Assembly (NCBI RefSeq): GCF_024055575.1
Contig: NZ_JAMXOE010000002.1
Location: forward strand, 434,001-498,000
Direction: 5' to 3'
Length of the DNA stretch: 64,000 nt
Source of the DNA: Mucilaginibacter flavidus
GTDB taxonomy: Bacteria; Bacteroidota; Bacteroidia; Sphingobacteriales; Sphingobacteriaceae
Part shown: piece after piece, positions 27,388 through 36,918 of the stretch
Layout of the letters: each line of letters opens with the position of its first letter
How positions within the stretch are numbered: position 1 is the first letter of the stretch
Notes under the pieces: generated by a model
The model's input: the letters and a program-made list of their open reading frames with translations, nothing else
Databases searched by the model: none
What the model was told of the DNA's origin: nothing
Program-made: the position numbers and the translations under genes

Positions 27388-30129
27388 ATGAGCCTGGAAA
27401 AATATGTTGAGAAGCGCGACTTCACCAAAACGGCCGAGCCAAAGGCGGGTAAAAGCCACGCAAAGGACGCGCTTACTTTTGTGATACAAAAACATGACGC
27501 CTCGCACCTGCATTATGATTTCAGGCTGGAGATGGATGGTGTGCTGAAAAGCTGGGCCGTACCCAAAGGCCCCTCAACCGACCCGAAAACCAAACGCCTT
27601 GCAATGATGGTGGAGGATCACCCATATGATTACCGCAAATTTGAAGGCATCATTCCCGAGGGCCAATATGGCGGCGGTACCGTTATCGTATGGGACGAGG
27701 GTACTTATGAGCCCATCGAAGAAATAAAAGGTAAAAAAGCACAAGAGAAAAAACTATTAAAGGAACTGAAAGCGGGCTCCCTGAAAATAAAGCTGCACGG
27801 CACCAAGCTACGTGGCGAATATGCGCTGGTAAAAACTCACGGCATGGGCGAAAACGGCTGGCTGCTGATAAAGCATAACGACGACTATGCCTCGAAAAAA
27901 GACATTACCAAATTGGATGAATCTGTTTTATCCGGCAAAACTATTGCCCAGGTTGAGAAAACCAGCGAAAAGGTTTGGCAACACGGGCACGAAGAGAATG
28001 TAGAGAAAGAAAAATCAAAAAGTAAAAAAAAAAGACCGCCGAAACCAGCTGAGGAAGTGGTGGGTGACAACGCCGATGTTCCGGTGGTGGATACGGCTGG
28101 AACCGATGTTGCGGCGCTTGTAAAATCAGCGCCAAAAGCGGCCATCCCTAAAAATGTGAAGCCCATGAAGGCCACACTGGTGGATGAACCTTTTGACGAC
28201 CCCGACTGGCTTTACGAAGTAAAATGGGATGGCTACCGGGCAGTAGCCATTATAAATAAGGGCGACGTACAGCTTGTATCGCGCAACAACCTGCCTTTCG
28301 ACAAATTTTATCCTATTGTTGCGGCTTTAAAAAAGTGGAAGATAAACGCCGTGATTGACGGCGAGGTGCTGGTGCTGAATGATAAAGGCATCTCAAACTT
28401 TGGCGCCCTACAAAACTGGCGCAGCGAGGCCGACGGGCAGCTCGTTTATTACGTGTTCGATATACTTTGGTACGAAGGTAAAAACCTGATGGGCCTGCCT
28501 CTGCGCGACCGCGTTGCAATTTTAAAAGATATTTTACCGACCGATAACGACAGTATCCGCCAAAGCAAGGTTTTTGAAGCAAACGGTGTTGAGTTTTTTA
28601 ATGCCGCAGAGCGGATTGGGCTTGAAGGTATCATCGCCAAAAAAGCAAGCAGCGTTTACACTTCTGATTTGCGTTCACGCGAATGGTTAAAAATAAAAGT
28701 ACACCGCCGACAGGAAGTGGTAATAGCCGGGTTTACAAAAAACGAAGGTACCAGCAAACCATTTAGTGCGCTGGCGCTTGGTGTTTATGATAACGGCACA
28801 CTACGTTACGTTGGCAAGGTTGGTACGGGCTTTAACGATAAAATGCAAAAGGAAATGATGGCACAGTTTAAACCATTAATAACCGACAAAAGCCCGTTTG
28901 ACGTAGAGCCCGACGTAGATAAGCCATCGCGGTTCAGGCCGCAACGCTTAGGAGCCAAACCCACCTGGCTGAAGCCGGAACTGGTTGGAGAAGTCGCTTT
29001 TGCCGAGGTAACCAGCGATGGCGTTTTCCGGCAGGCATCATTTAAAGGGATGCGAACCGATAAGAAAGCCAAAGACGTAATTTTGGAAACACCGAAGCAA
29101 ACAACCGAAACAGTAGACGAAGTGGATAACAAAGATACACGCGGCCATAGCGAAGCTATTGAACCGCCAAAGGAAAAAGGACGCAAAACCCTGTTGAACC
29201 CGACAGATGAAACCCAGGTACGTAAAATTTGCGGGCACGATATAAAGTTTACCCACCTGAGCAAGGTTTACTGGCCCGAAGATAAGGTAACGAAACGCGA
29301 CATGTTTAATTACTATTACCAGGTTGCGGAATACATATTGCCTTATTTAAAAGACCGACCGATGTCGCTCAATCGTTTCCCGGACGGGATACACGGGCCA
29401 AGCTTTTATCAAAAAGACGTTAAAGGCAAAGCCCCCGACTGGATAACTAAAACATTCCCTTATACCAATGGCGAGGGCGAGCATAAGGAATACCTGGTAG
29501 GCAGTGATGAAGCAGTTTTATTATGGATGGCATCGTTGGGTTGCATTGAAATGAACCCTTGGTTCAGTCGCGTAAAGTCGCCGGATAACCCGGACTATTG
29601 TGTGATAGACCTCGACCCTGATAAAAACACCTTCGACCAGGTGATAGAAGCGGCACTGGAAGTGAAGAAGGTTCTGGATGCCATAGACGTCCCCTCATTC
29701 TGTAAAACATCCGGTTCAACGGGTATGCATATATATATACCGCTGGGTGCAAAATATGATTATGACCAGTCGCAACTGTTTGCCCGCATCATTGTAGATA
29801 TTGTACACAGGCAAATTCCTGACTACACCAGCCTTGAACGGATGGTAGCCAACCGTAAAGGCAAAATGTACCTCGACTTTTTACAGAACCGCCCGGGCGC
29901 TACCATTGCCGGGCCATATTCACTGCGACCAAAGCCAGGTGCAACGGTATCCATGCCGCTGGCCTGGGACGAAGTAAAACCCGGCCTAACCATGAAGGAT
30001 TTCACCATTTTTAATTCCATCGACCGGTTGAAAGAAACCGGGGACTTGTTTAAAGGCGTACTGGGTAAAGGAATTGATTTGGAGAAGGTGATTAAAAAAG
30101 CGCAGGGAGCGTTTGAGGTGAAGGTGTGA
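27388..30129 (+). CDS. ligD: DNA ligase D (phosphoesterase-ligase-polymerase)
   Basis: 913 residues with three domains. The 3'-phosphoesterase domain (about 8-150) has HDASHLHYDFRLEMDG and PEGQYGGGTVIVWDEG. A Lys-rich linker is followed by the ATP-dependent ligase (about 255-560) with catalytic Lys279 in YEVKWDGYRA, then a linker and the primase-like polymerase domain (about 610-913) with YYYQVAEYILPYLKDRPMSLNRFPDG and VIDLDPDK carrying the metal aspartates. It fills, trims and seals double-strand breaks with Ku; no ku gene is in the window. The PE-LIG-POL order is usual for Bacteroidota. Confidence 0.95.
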   Translation: MSLEKYVEKRDFTKTAEPKAGKSHAKDALTFVIQKHDASHLHYDFRLEMDGVLKSWAVPKGPSTDPKTKRLAMMVEDHPYDYRKFEGIIPEGQYGGGTVIVWDEGTYEPIEEIKGKKAQEKKLLKELKAGSLKIKLHGTKLRGEYALVKTHGMGENGWLLIKHNDDYASKKDITKLDESVLSGKTIAQVEKTSEKVWQHGHEENVEKEKSKSKKKRPPKPAEEVVGDNADVPVVDTAGTDVAALVKSAPKAAIPKNVKPMKATLVDEPFDDPDWLYEVKWDGYRAVAIINKGDVQLVSRNNLPFDKFYPIVAALKKWKINAVIDGEVLVLNDKGISNFGALQNWRSEADGQLVYYVFDILWYEGKNLMGLPLRDRVAILKDILPTDNDSIRQSKVFEANGVEFFNAAERIGLEGIIAKKASSVYTSDLRSREWLKIKVHRRQEVVIAGFTKNEGTSKPFSALALGVYDNGTLRYVGKVGTGFNDKMQKEMMAQFKPLITDKSPFDVEPDVDKPSRFRPQRLGAKPTWLKPELVGEVAFAEVTSDGVFRQASFKGMRTDKKAKDVILETPKQTTETVDEVDNKDTRGHSEAIEPPKEKGRKTLLNPTDETQVRKICGHDIKFTHLSKVYWPEDKVTKRDMFNYYYQVAEYILPYLKDRPMSLNRFPDGIHGPSFYQKDVKGKAPDWITKTFPYTNGEGEHKEYLVGSDEAVLLWMASLGCIEMNPWFSRVKSPDNPDYCVIDLDPDKNTFDQVIEAALEVKKVLDAIDVPSFCKTSGSTGMHIYIPLGAKYDYDQSQLFARIIVDIVHRQIPDYTSLERMVANRKGKMYLDFLQNRPGATIAGPYSLRPKPGATVSMPLAWDEVKPGLTMKDFTIFNSIDRLKETGDLFKGVLGKGIDLEKVIKKAQGAFEVKV

Positions 30130-30154
30130 GTGGAGAGTAGTTAAAAAACAAATC

Positions 30155-30352
30155 ATGCCATCATCCGTAGTTGCAGAAATGGAGTATAACGAGCCGGCAT
30201 CCACGCTGCGGATCACTTATACATCGGGTAATGTGTATGACTATAAAGACGTGCCACCCGAGGTATTTGAAGAAATGAAAGAAGCCGATTCAAAAGGCAC
30301 GTTTTTAAATTACCGGATAAAGGACAAATACAGATATAAAAGGGTGAAGTAA
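30155..30352 (+). CDS. KTSC-domain small protein
   Basis: 65 residues: MPSSVVAEMEYNEPASTLRITYTSG, then VYDYKDVPPEVFEEMKEADS and KGTFLNYRIKDKYRYKRV, matching the KTSC domain, which usually occurs as a stand-alone protein of this size. The fold may bind nucleic acid but no function is established. It starts 25 bases after ligD, so co-transcription is likely. Confidence 0.85.
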   Translation: MPSSVVAEMEYNEPASTLRITYTSGNVYDYKDVPPEVFEEMKEADSKGTFLNYRIKDKYRYKRVK

Positions 30353-30388
30353 GAGTAGTATTAAATTAAATTACAAAATCAGCTCAAC

Positions 30389-30413
30389 TTTTTCACCAAA
30401 GCAATTATATTTG
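30389..30413 (+). promoter_or_regulatory. Candidate promoter of the 61-residue membrane protein gene
   Basis: TATATTTG at 30406-30413 matches the TAnnTTTG -7 consensus, with a TTTTT run about 17 bases upstream in place of the -33 TTG. The predicted start would give a leader of about 17 bases. Confidence 0.42.
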
Positions 30414-30436
30414 CGCCAAATTAAATACAACGCAAA

Positions 30437-30622
30437 ATGAGTTCAATAGAAAACGCCAACGCAGAAGGTCACTATAAATTAATGGTACTGGCAATAGTGA
30501 TAGGTTTAACAGGGGTTTTCCTGCGTTTTGCTGATTTTCATTATGTTAATATCGTTGCAAATATCATCCTGATTATCGGTGTGCTAATTGCACTGAGATC
30601 GGTATTTGCGATATTGAAATAA
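30437..30622 (+). CDS. Small two-helix membrane protein
   Basis: 61 residues: a short hydrophilic N-terminus (MSSIENANAEGHYK) and two hydrophobic segments at about 17-32 and 38-58. No domain recognised. A good -7 box (30406-30413) close upstream and a short spacer to the 30644 repeat support it as a real gene. Confidence 0.65.
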   Translation: MSSIENANAEGHYKLMVLAIVIGLTGVFLRFADFHYVNIVANIILIIGVLIALRSVFAILK

Positions 30623-30643
30623 GTTACAATATCCTGTCGGTCA

Positions 30644-30799
30644 CGTCATTGCGAGGAACGATCCGCCAGCTGGCAGACTGCACTTGCTAATCAACGGACC
30701 GAAAATTTTGTGGTGACCTATCGGCCGCATTTAGGTCCTCACAAACATGATGGACGTTGAATGTCCTACGTAGAGGTTGCTTCGTTCCTCGCAATGACG
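30644..30799. repeat. Dispersed inverted-repeat element, copy 1
   Basis: Ends CGTCATTGCGAGGAACGA (30644-30661) and its exact complement (30782-30799). A central palindromic stretch around GTGGTGACC is shared with copy 2 at 36919-37066, as is the right part containing GAATGTCCTACGTAGAGG. The left arm diverges after 18 bases. It lies between convergent genes. Confidence 0.85.
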
Positions 30800-30850
30800 C
30801 CGGTAAACATCGCCTTAACTGCCCACTGCCAACTCAAAACTGCCTCCCCC

Positions 30851-31894
30851 TTACTTTCCTTTATATTTCGATTCATTCAAAATCATCTGTGCATCAGTAT
30901 TGGCCATTAGTGCCGCTAATGTAACCTCGGGGTGTTTCTCCATGTATTGCCTTACAATTTGCCAGCCTGTCCAGATACCAAGCTTTGGCGCCGATTCATT
31001 TTTTTCGCCCAAACCAGGGGTAAAAGGTGCCTGCGTTAAATATTTCTGAATTTTAGGATAATCGGCTTCATACAACAAATTTTCATCAAGTATGTAGGCC
31101 CATATTTTACCTTTAAACTGTTCGCACCATTTTATTTGCGCGGTGGTGTAGCCAATTTTGGTACTGTCGCCCGCATCGGGCAGCACCTGGTCCATAAAGT
31201 ACATGATCTTACCATTATAAATCATTTTCGATAGCAGGGTTTTGCTGCTGTCGCTTTCGGGGAACATGTCTTCGCGGGCTATGCTTTCAACCACACGCGG
31301 CACAATATTTTCTTTATTAAAAAACTGTGAAAGGTAGTGCGGGTAAGCATTGGTGAGTGAAGGGTAAAACCGCGAGTTGCCGCCCAGAAACAAATCAAGC
31401 CCAACACCAAAATAGTTATTGCCGATAACAACCTGCGCTTCAAAACCCGAATAGTAGGAATAGACTTTGGGCAGATGTTTTTTAGGGAAGTAATATATTA
31501 TACGCCTGAACGCATCGGTCAGCTCCTCCTCCTGTTTATCAAGTCCGCCTTTAAATACGGAGTCAATATCGTGCTTTAAATCATTGTAGGCCTGGTTGGC
31601 AAATACTTTTCGCAACAGTTCAAAATAGGCGGTATCCCGTGTATTTAGCCGGGGTTCCTGTAGTATCAGGCAAATAAAATCGTGGTAAAACACGCCGTAT
31701 TTGCGTTGCAGGTAGGCTGCCTGGGCGCCCATAGGTTTTGTACGCATGGCGTCAAATTCCTGGTCGAAGCGCTCAATTTTAACATCAAGTGGTATATTGC
31801 TCACGTCAACTTTTTTATGACGGTTACAGGCGCTAATAGTTACCACAAGCAAAACAAGCAAATAAAAAGGCTTTTTAAGGTTTAAAACAATCAT
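30851..31894 (-). CDS. gldB: GldB-family lipoprotein
   Basis: 347 residues from the ATG at 31894 (MIVLNLKKPFYLL). The frame extends to a TTG at 31912, but that codon falls inside a likely promoter box. Signal peptide with lipobox TISAC, then DVKIERFDQEFDAM, YGVFYHDFI and GVGLDLFLGGNSRFYP, characteristic of GldB. The protein is required for gliding in Flavobacterium but is conserved in non-gliding Bacteroidota, where its role is unclear. The divergent nadE neighbour is a known gldB context and supports the call. Confidence 0.88.
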   Translation of the reverse strand: MIVLNLKKPFYLLVLLVVTISACNRHKKVDVSNIPLDVKIERFDQEFDAMRTKPMGAQAAYLQRKYGVFYHDFICLILQEPRLNTRDTAYFELLRKVFANQAYNDLKHDIDSVFKGGLDKQEEELTDAFRRIIYYFPKKHLPKVYSYYSGFEAQVVIGNNYFGVGLDLFLGGNSRFYPSLTNAYPHYLSQFFNKENIVPRVVESIAREDMFPESDSSKTLLSKMIYNGKIMYFMDQVLPDAGDSTKIGYTTAQIKWCEQFKGKIWAYILDENLLYEADYPKIQKYLTQAPFTPGLGEKNESAPKLGIWTGWQIVRQYMEKHPEVTLAALMANTDAQMILNESKYKGK

Positions 31895-31909
31895 TGTTTG
31901 GGCTTTGAG

Positions 31910-31917
31910 CAAAAATA
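31910..31917 (-). promoter_or_regulatory. Candidate -7 box of gldB
   Basis: TATTTTTG on the minus strand matches TAnnTTTG and lies 16 bases upstream of the ATG at 31894, supporting that start over the TTG at 31912. Confidence 0.4.
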
Positions 31918-31975
31918 ATTTTTATTTGCATTAAATACGCAAGGAGAACGATTCTAATTGTTGCATATTCACCAG

Positions 31976-32122
31976 GCGTTCCGATGGAACGCAAAATGAT
32001 GCTTGGTATTTTTCTACCGACAAGACGTTCCGATGGAACGAAAAATATATGTGAGGCGTGCCATAGGTACGCATGGTCGGTAGAAAAATCACAAATAGTA
32101 TAATTACGTTCCGTAGGAACGT
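31976..32122. repeat. 147-bp composite palindrome in the gldB-nadE spacer
   Basis: Four short hairpins of the type GCGTTCC-nnn-GGAACGC (31976-31992, 32026-32040, 32056-32072 with one wobble pair, 32106-32122) and a perfect 14-bp inverted repeat (ATTTTTCTACCGAC 32008-32021 versus 32076-32089) are arranged mirror-fashion around position 32049. Confidence 0.85.
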
Positions 32123-32211
32123 TTCGTGTATATGCGACAATAAAATCAACCATGTATACAAACCGCATATTTAAAGCGTTTGTTACCTATCTAACCAAAG
32201 AATAATTTATA

Positions 32212-33861
32212 ATGAAGATTGCTTTAGCTCAGCTTAATTACCACGTAGGGAACTTTGAATCGAACACCGCCAAAATAATTGAACATATTAAAAAGGCACG
32301 CAATAACGGGGCCGACCTGGTAGTATTTGCAGAGCTATGCGTGTGCGGCTACCCTTCGCGCGATTTTTTGGAGTTTGATGAGTTTATCGGCCTGTGCGAA
32401 ACATCGGCACAAGAAATTGCTAAAGAGTGCCTTGGCATTGCCTGTATTATTGGCATGCCTACTCCTAATCATCGCACCGAGGGAAAGGATTTAAACAACT
32501 CGGCTTATTTTATCGAGGAAGGCAAAGTAAAGGCCATTGCTAACAAAGCGCTGTTGCCTAACTATGATATTTTTGACGAATACCGCTATTTTGAACCGGC
32601 TACCGAATTTAGCTGCATTGACTTTAAAGGACATCGTATCGCACTTACTATTTGCGAGGATTTGTGGAATACCATTGAAAATCCGCTGTACGTAACCCGG
32701 CCGATGGATATTCTGATGCAGCAAAACCCGGATGTAATGATAAATATTGCCGCATCACCCTTCGCCTATAACCACGATGAAGAGCGGATTGCAATTTTAA
32801 CCGACAATGCCGAGCGCTACAAACTGCCCCTGCTGTACGTGAACCACGTTGGCGCTCAAACCGAATTGATTTTTGACGGCGGCTCGTTAGTGTTTGATAA
32901 TACTGGCAAATTAATTGATGAGCTACCCTATTTTGAAGAAACTCTTGCTTATTATACACTGGGCGATAATGGCGCCATAACCTACGACCACCCAACCACG
33001 CGGAAAGCTGAACGCGAAAGCGACATTGAGCAGATACACCGGGGCCTGATTTTGGGTATCCGCGATTATTTTTATAAATCGGGATTTAAACAGGCCATTT
33101 TAGGTTTATCAGGTGGAATTGACTCTGCCGTGGTTTGCGCATTGGCTGCTGAAGCACTAGGGCCTAAGAATGTAATGGCGGTGTTGCTCCCCTCCCATTT
33201 CTCGAGCGACCACTCTATTAAAGATGCCGAAGATTTGGTAAACAACCTGGGTTGCCTGAGCGAAACTATTGCTATTAAAAATGTAACCGATGCCTTTGAA
33301 GCGGTGTTAAGTCCACAGTTTAAGGGCCTGCCGTTTAATATTGCCGAGGAAAATATCCAATCGCGCAGTCGTGCGGTGTTGTTGATGGCTATGTGTAATA
33401 AGTTTGGCTATATCCTGCTTAATACATCAAATAAAAGCGAGGCGGCTGTTGGCTACGGGACTTTATATGGCGATATGTGTGGCGGTATTTCGGTAATTGG
33501 CGATGTATACAAAACGCAGGTTTTTGAGCTTGCAAGGCATATCAATAATGACAAGGAAATTATCCCTATAAACTCTATTATCAAACCACCTTCAGCTGAA
33601 TTAAGGCCCGACCAAAAAGACACCGACTCGCTGCCTGAATATGACATACTGGATAAAATACTGCAGGTTTACGTAGAGGACAGGCGTTCATCAGCCGAAA
33701 TTATCAGGATGGGATATGACGAACACACCGTTCGCCGGGTAATACGACTGGTTAACCTCGCCGAGCATAAACGCTACCAAACGCCACCTATTTTAAGGGT
33801 ATCGCCTAAAGCGTTTGGTATGGGCAGGAGGATGCCGATTGTTGGAAAGTATTTGACGTAG
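32212..33861 (+). CDS. nadE: Glutamine-dependent NAD+ synthetase
   Basis: 549 residues, the two-domain form. The N-terminal nitrilase-type glutaminase (1-265) has the Glu41-Lys-Cys148 catalytic set, with AELCVCGYPSRD and LTICEDLW visible. The C-terminal synthetase has the PP-loop LSGGIDSA (about 298-305) and NTSNKSEAAVGYGTLYGDMCGG. It makes NAD+ from deamido-NAD using ammonia from glutamine, the last step of NAD biosynthesis. It is divergent from gldB across a 147-bp palindrome that occupies most of the spacer. Confidence 0.95.
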   Translation: MKIALAQLNYHVGNFESNTAKIIEHIKKARNNGADLVVFAELCVCGYPSRDFLEFDEFIGLCETSAQEIAKECLGIACIIGMPTPNHRTEGKDLNNSAYFIEEGKVKAIANKALLPNYDIFDEYRYFEPATEFSCIDFKGHRIALTICEDLWNTIENPLYVTRPMDILMQQNPDVMINIAASPFAYNHDEERIAILTDNAERYKLPLLYVNHVGAQTELIFDGGSLVFDNTGKLIDELPYFEETLAYYTLGDNGAITYDHPTTRKAERESDIEQIHRGLILGIRDYFYKSGFKQAILGLSGGIDSAVVCALAAEALGPKNVMAVLLPSHFSSDHSIKDAEDLVNNLGCLSETIAIKNVTDAFEAVLSPQFKGLPFNIAEENIQSRSRAVLLMAMCNKFGYILLNTSNKSEAAVGYGTLYGDMCGGISVIGDVYKTQVFELARHINNDKEIIPINSIIKPPSAELRPDQKDTDSLPEYDILDKILQVYVEDRRSSAEIIRMGYDEHTVRRVIRLVNLAEHKRYQTPPILRVSPKAFGMGRRMPIVGKYLT

Positions 33862-33912
33862 GACACAGATTTATTATTAGAGTTTGATTCCGTTCCATAA
33901 ACAAGCGACGTC

Positions 33913-34287
33913 ATGGGATACATAGAAACACACGGCATTAAATTTCATACACGAATTTCTAATGGCCATGTCGAAAAATTGGGTTCACCGAAAACCGATA
34001 CAAATCTCAATTTTGTTTTGCAATTTGATGATCCTGATATATTATCACAAATCATAAATAATTTGCAGCTAGCCATTAATGGTGATATGGACGCCATTCA
34101 TGATCGTGACATAACTGCTGACAATGATATTGCTTCGATCAGTTCTTCCGGAGTTGATTTTTATGATGATAAAGGTCAAGAGATAATAGAAACGGTTCCG
34201 CTACAGTATATCTATGATTTAGCAGTAGCGTGGCGAAATTATTTACTTCAACCACCATTGAACGGGACAGTTGCCGCCCAAGTTTAG
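33913..34287 (+). CDS. Hypothetical protein, 124 residues
   Basis: No family recognised. The protein is acidic and soluble, with many Asp and Ile residues (QFDDPDILSQIINNLQLAI, HDRDITADNDIASISSSG) and no signal peptide. It starts 51 bases after nadE on the same strand. GldC often sits here in Flavobacterium, but the sequence does not resemble GldC. Confidence 0.6.
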   Translation: MGYIETHGIKFHTRISNGHVEKLGSPKTDTNLNFVLQFDDPDILSQIINNLQLAINGDMDAIHDRDITADNDIASISSSGVDFYDDKGQEIIETVPLQYIYDLAVAWRNYLLQPPLNGTVAAQV

Positions 34288-34313
34288 ACATTTCTTCCTT
34301 CTGCTCCCGCGAC

Positions 34314-34463
34314 TTTAGCGATTAGCGTAACTCGTGGTAGTGCATGGCTGAAGCCTTCAGCTTCACAGTAAAATGTTTCTCCATTTCGATATCGATATAA
34401 TAAATTTCTGCTCCGTAAGCTGGAGCTTACTACATGCCGCACCACGAGTTACGCTTCGCTAAA
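34314..34463. repeat. Nested intergenic inverted repeat (CCACGAGTTACGC element)
   Basis: Outer arms TTTAGCG (34314-34320) and CGCTAAA (34457-34463), then a perfect 14-bp pair GCGTAACTCGTGGT (34325-34338) and 34441-34454. Inside are two hairpins, GCTGAAG-c-CTTCAGC (34347-34361) and GTAAGCT-gg-AGCTTAC (34415-34430). A partial relative lies at 27244-27273. Confidence 0.8.
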
Positions 34464-34510
34464 CTCGCTGCAGCGATTTTTTTCTTATCTTACCACCTCA
34501 TCACATCGCT

Positions 34511-36892
34511 ATGTTAAAAAACCAAATCAAAACCTCGTTTAGGTATTTTATCAGCCATAAAGCATTTTCCGCTATTAATATCATTGGCCTCGGCACCGGC
34601 ATTTGCGTTTGCTTTTTTGCTTTGCTGTATGTGCAGTTTGAGTTAAGCCGGGATACGTATAATACACAAGCCGATAACATTTACCGCCTGGTTACCGATG
34701 TAAAAACGCCCGTGGGTATCAATTACGAAAGCACACCGGGCCCTATGGCGGCTGCAGTGCAGGCCACCTTCCCCGAGGTAAAAATTGCTACGCGTGTTTT
34801 TATGGATGATATGATACTGCAGAGCAACCCCAACAACGCCGCTAAGGAAGAGGTGGCTTATGTGGATGAGTCGGTATTCAAAGTTTTTAGTTGGACGTTA
34901 CTGCGTGGCGATGCCAAACATTTATTTGATGCCCCGTGCAATGTGGTGCTTACCGAAACTGCCGCCAAACATTACTTCGGCAATGCTGATCCAGTTGGCA
35001 AAACCATGCTGATTAACGGCCAAACCAGGGCGGCGGTAACCGGGATAATGAAGGACATGCCTTACAATTCGCATCTCAGGGTGAATATGCTTTTTTCTAT
35101 GAGTACCCTTATTGGGCCCTGCTGCTGGAACACCAACTGGAAACGTTTTGGTTTTTATACTTACCTGCTGTTAAAACCAGGTACCGATGCAGCAAAGCTA
35201 CAGGCGAAGTTTCCTGCCTTTGTCAATGCCAATATCGACCAAAGTCAATCGAAATATAGCCTGGCGATAGAGCCGTTAAAGAAGGTTTATCTTTATGGAA
35301 AGCCACGCGGACACCGCACTGGCAGCTCTGAAAGCGGTAGCATCAGCAATATTTATATCTTCTCCATAATAGCTTTGTTTGTGCTGTTTATAGCCTGTTT
35401 TAATTTCATCAACCTTACAACCGCCTTTTCACTAAAACGCGCCCGCGAAATTGGTGTGCGCAAAGTGCTGGGCGCATCAAAAAAACAGTTGATGGTGCAA
35501 TTTTTTATGGATGCAGTTTTACTCTGCCTCATTGCATTTGTATTAGCGTTGGGGTTGGCAGCTTTGTTGCTGCCATTGTTTAACCAACTAACAGGCACCG
35601 TTATAGCGACAGGCATATTTGCAAACCTGTATTACATTGGCGGCTTATTGCTTATTGCAGTTTTGGTTGGATTACTTTCAGGTGTTTACCCGGCCTTGTT
35701 TTTATCGGGCTTTAAACCTATCAGCAGTTTAAAAGGACAACTTGCATCGGGCAATGGTGGACTGATGCTGCGCAAAACGCTGGTTATTGCACAGTTTACC
35801 ATCTCTATTGTACTCATCATATCTACCATAATAGTTTACAACCAGCTGGACTTTATGCAAAACCAGCAATTAGGGTTTAATAAAGGCCACAAGCTGGTGA
35901 TCGACTACCAATTTAACCACCAAATTAATGAGCACCCCGACCTTGTAAAGCAGTTGCTGGGAGCTGTGCCCGGCGTTAAGAGTGTATCGTACTCTTCGGG
36001 GGTGCCGGGTACGCCCAACAACAAATTTCAAACCTCAATTATGGATGCCGGTGGTTCGTACCAGGAATTTTTGAGTGATGTATACAATTTTGATGGCGAC
36101 TTTTTAAAACAGTACGGTATAGATGTGATTGCCGGCCGGGGTTTCAACAGGCAAATTGCGCTTGATGAAAAAGCGATGCTGATAAACGAAACCATGGTTA
36201 AAAAGATGGGCTATAAAACCCCGGAGGAGGCAATTGGGAAACCGTTTAAGCAGTTTGCCGCTACCGGCACCATTGTAGGTGTGGTAAAAGATTTTCATTT
36301 CCATTCGTCGCAGGAATTGGTGCCGCCTTTGGCTATCCGCCCAACTGATGGCTTTTTCACCTGCCTTACGCTCGACATTACTTCGGCCAATATGCAGCAA
36401 ACGATAACGCAGGTTGAAAAGGAATGGAAGCAACTGGCGCCGGACCTGCCTTTGATTTATTTTTTCCAGGATGAGGCCTACAACAAGCAATATATTGCGC
36501 AGCAGCGATTCGGCAACCTGTTTGTTTGCTTTTCGGCTTTGGCCATATTGATATCATGCCTCGGATTGCTCGGGCTATCAGCCTTTAGCACCGCGCAGCG
36601 CAAAAAGGAAATCGGCATACGGAAGGTGCTCGGCGCATCGGCCCTTAGTATTACCGCGTTGCTGTCGAAAGATTTTGTGCGATTGGTGGTTATTGCCATC
36701 GTGTTTGCGTCTCCCCTGGCTTACTGGGGCATGCACACCTGGCTGCAGGATTTTGCCTGCCGCATTCAAATATCGTGGTGGGTGTTTGCTGCTGCAGGGT
36801 CGGCGGCATTGGTGATTGCTTTGCTTACTATTAGCTTTCAATCGTTAAAGGCAGCTTTGGTTAATCCTGTAAAAAGTTTGAAAAGCGAGTGA
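34511..36892 (+). CDS. MacB/FtsX-type ABC transporter permease
   Basis: 793 residues: MacB-type periplasmic domain (about 40-240) after the first membrane helix, FtsX three-helix block (about 280-410) with the RAREIGVRKVLGASK segment, a second periplasmic domain, and a second FtsX block (about 670-785) with KKEIGIRKVLGASA. It ends in NPVKSLKSE, the tail shared with the permease at 58596. Such duplicated permeases pair with a separate ATPase and often an HlyD/TolC-type exporter, none of which is adjacent. The transported substrate is unknown. Confidence 0.9.
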   Translation: MLKNQIKTSFRYFISHKAFSAINIIGLGTGICVCFFALLYVQFELSRDTYNTQADNIYRLVTDVKTPVGINYESTPGPMAAAVQATFPEVKIATRVFMDDMILQSNPNNAAKEEVAYVDESVFKVFSWTLLRGDAKHLFDAPCNVVLTETAAKHYFGNADPVGKTMLINGQTRAAVTGIMKDMPYNSHLRVNMLFSMSTLIGPCCWNTNWKRFGFYTYLLLKPGTDAAKLQAKFPAFVNANIDQSQSKYSLAIEPLKKVYLYGKPRGHRTGSSESGSISNIYIFSIIALFVLFIACFNFINLTTAFSLKRAREIGVRKVLGASKKQLMVQFFMDAVLLCLIAFVLALGLAALLLPLFNQLTGTVIATGIFANLYYIGGLLLIAVLVGLLSGVYPALFLSGFKPISSLKGQLASGNGGLMLRKTLVIAQFTISIVLIISTIIVYNQLDFMQNQQLGFNKGHKLVIDYQFNHQINEHPDLVKQLLGAVPGVKSVSYSSGVPGTPNNKFQTSIMDAGGSYQEFLSDVYNFDGDFLKQYGIDVIAGRGFNRQIALDEKAMLINETMVKKMGYKTPEEAIGKPFKQFAATGTIVGVVKDFHFHSSQELVPPLAIRPTDGFFTCLTLDITSANMQQTITQVEKEWKQLAPDLPLIYFFQDEAYNKQYIAQQRFGNLFVCFSALAILISCLGLLGLSAFSTAQRKKEIGIRKVLGASALSITALLSKDFVRLVVIAIVFASPLAYWGMHTWLQDFACRIQISWWVFAAAGSAALVIALLTISFQSLKAALVNPVKSLKSE

Positions 36893-36918
36893 TTTGTTAG
36901 TTCACATTTATCACCACG

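Noticed and set aside
33913-34287. GldC, expected near gldB and nadE
   Set aside because: The 124-residue sequence does not show GldC features, so it is left as hypothetical.
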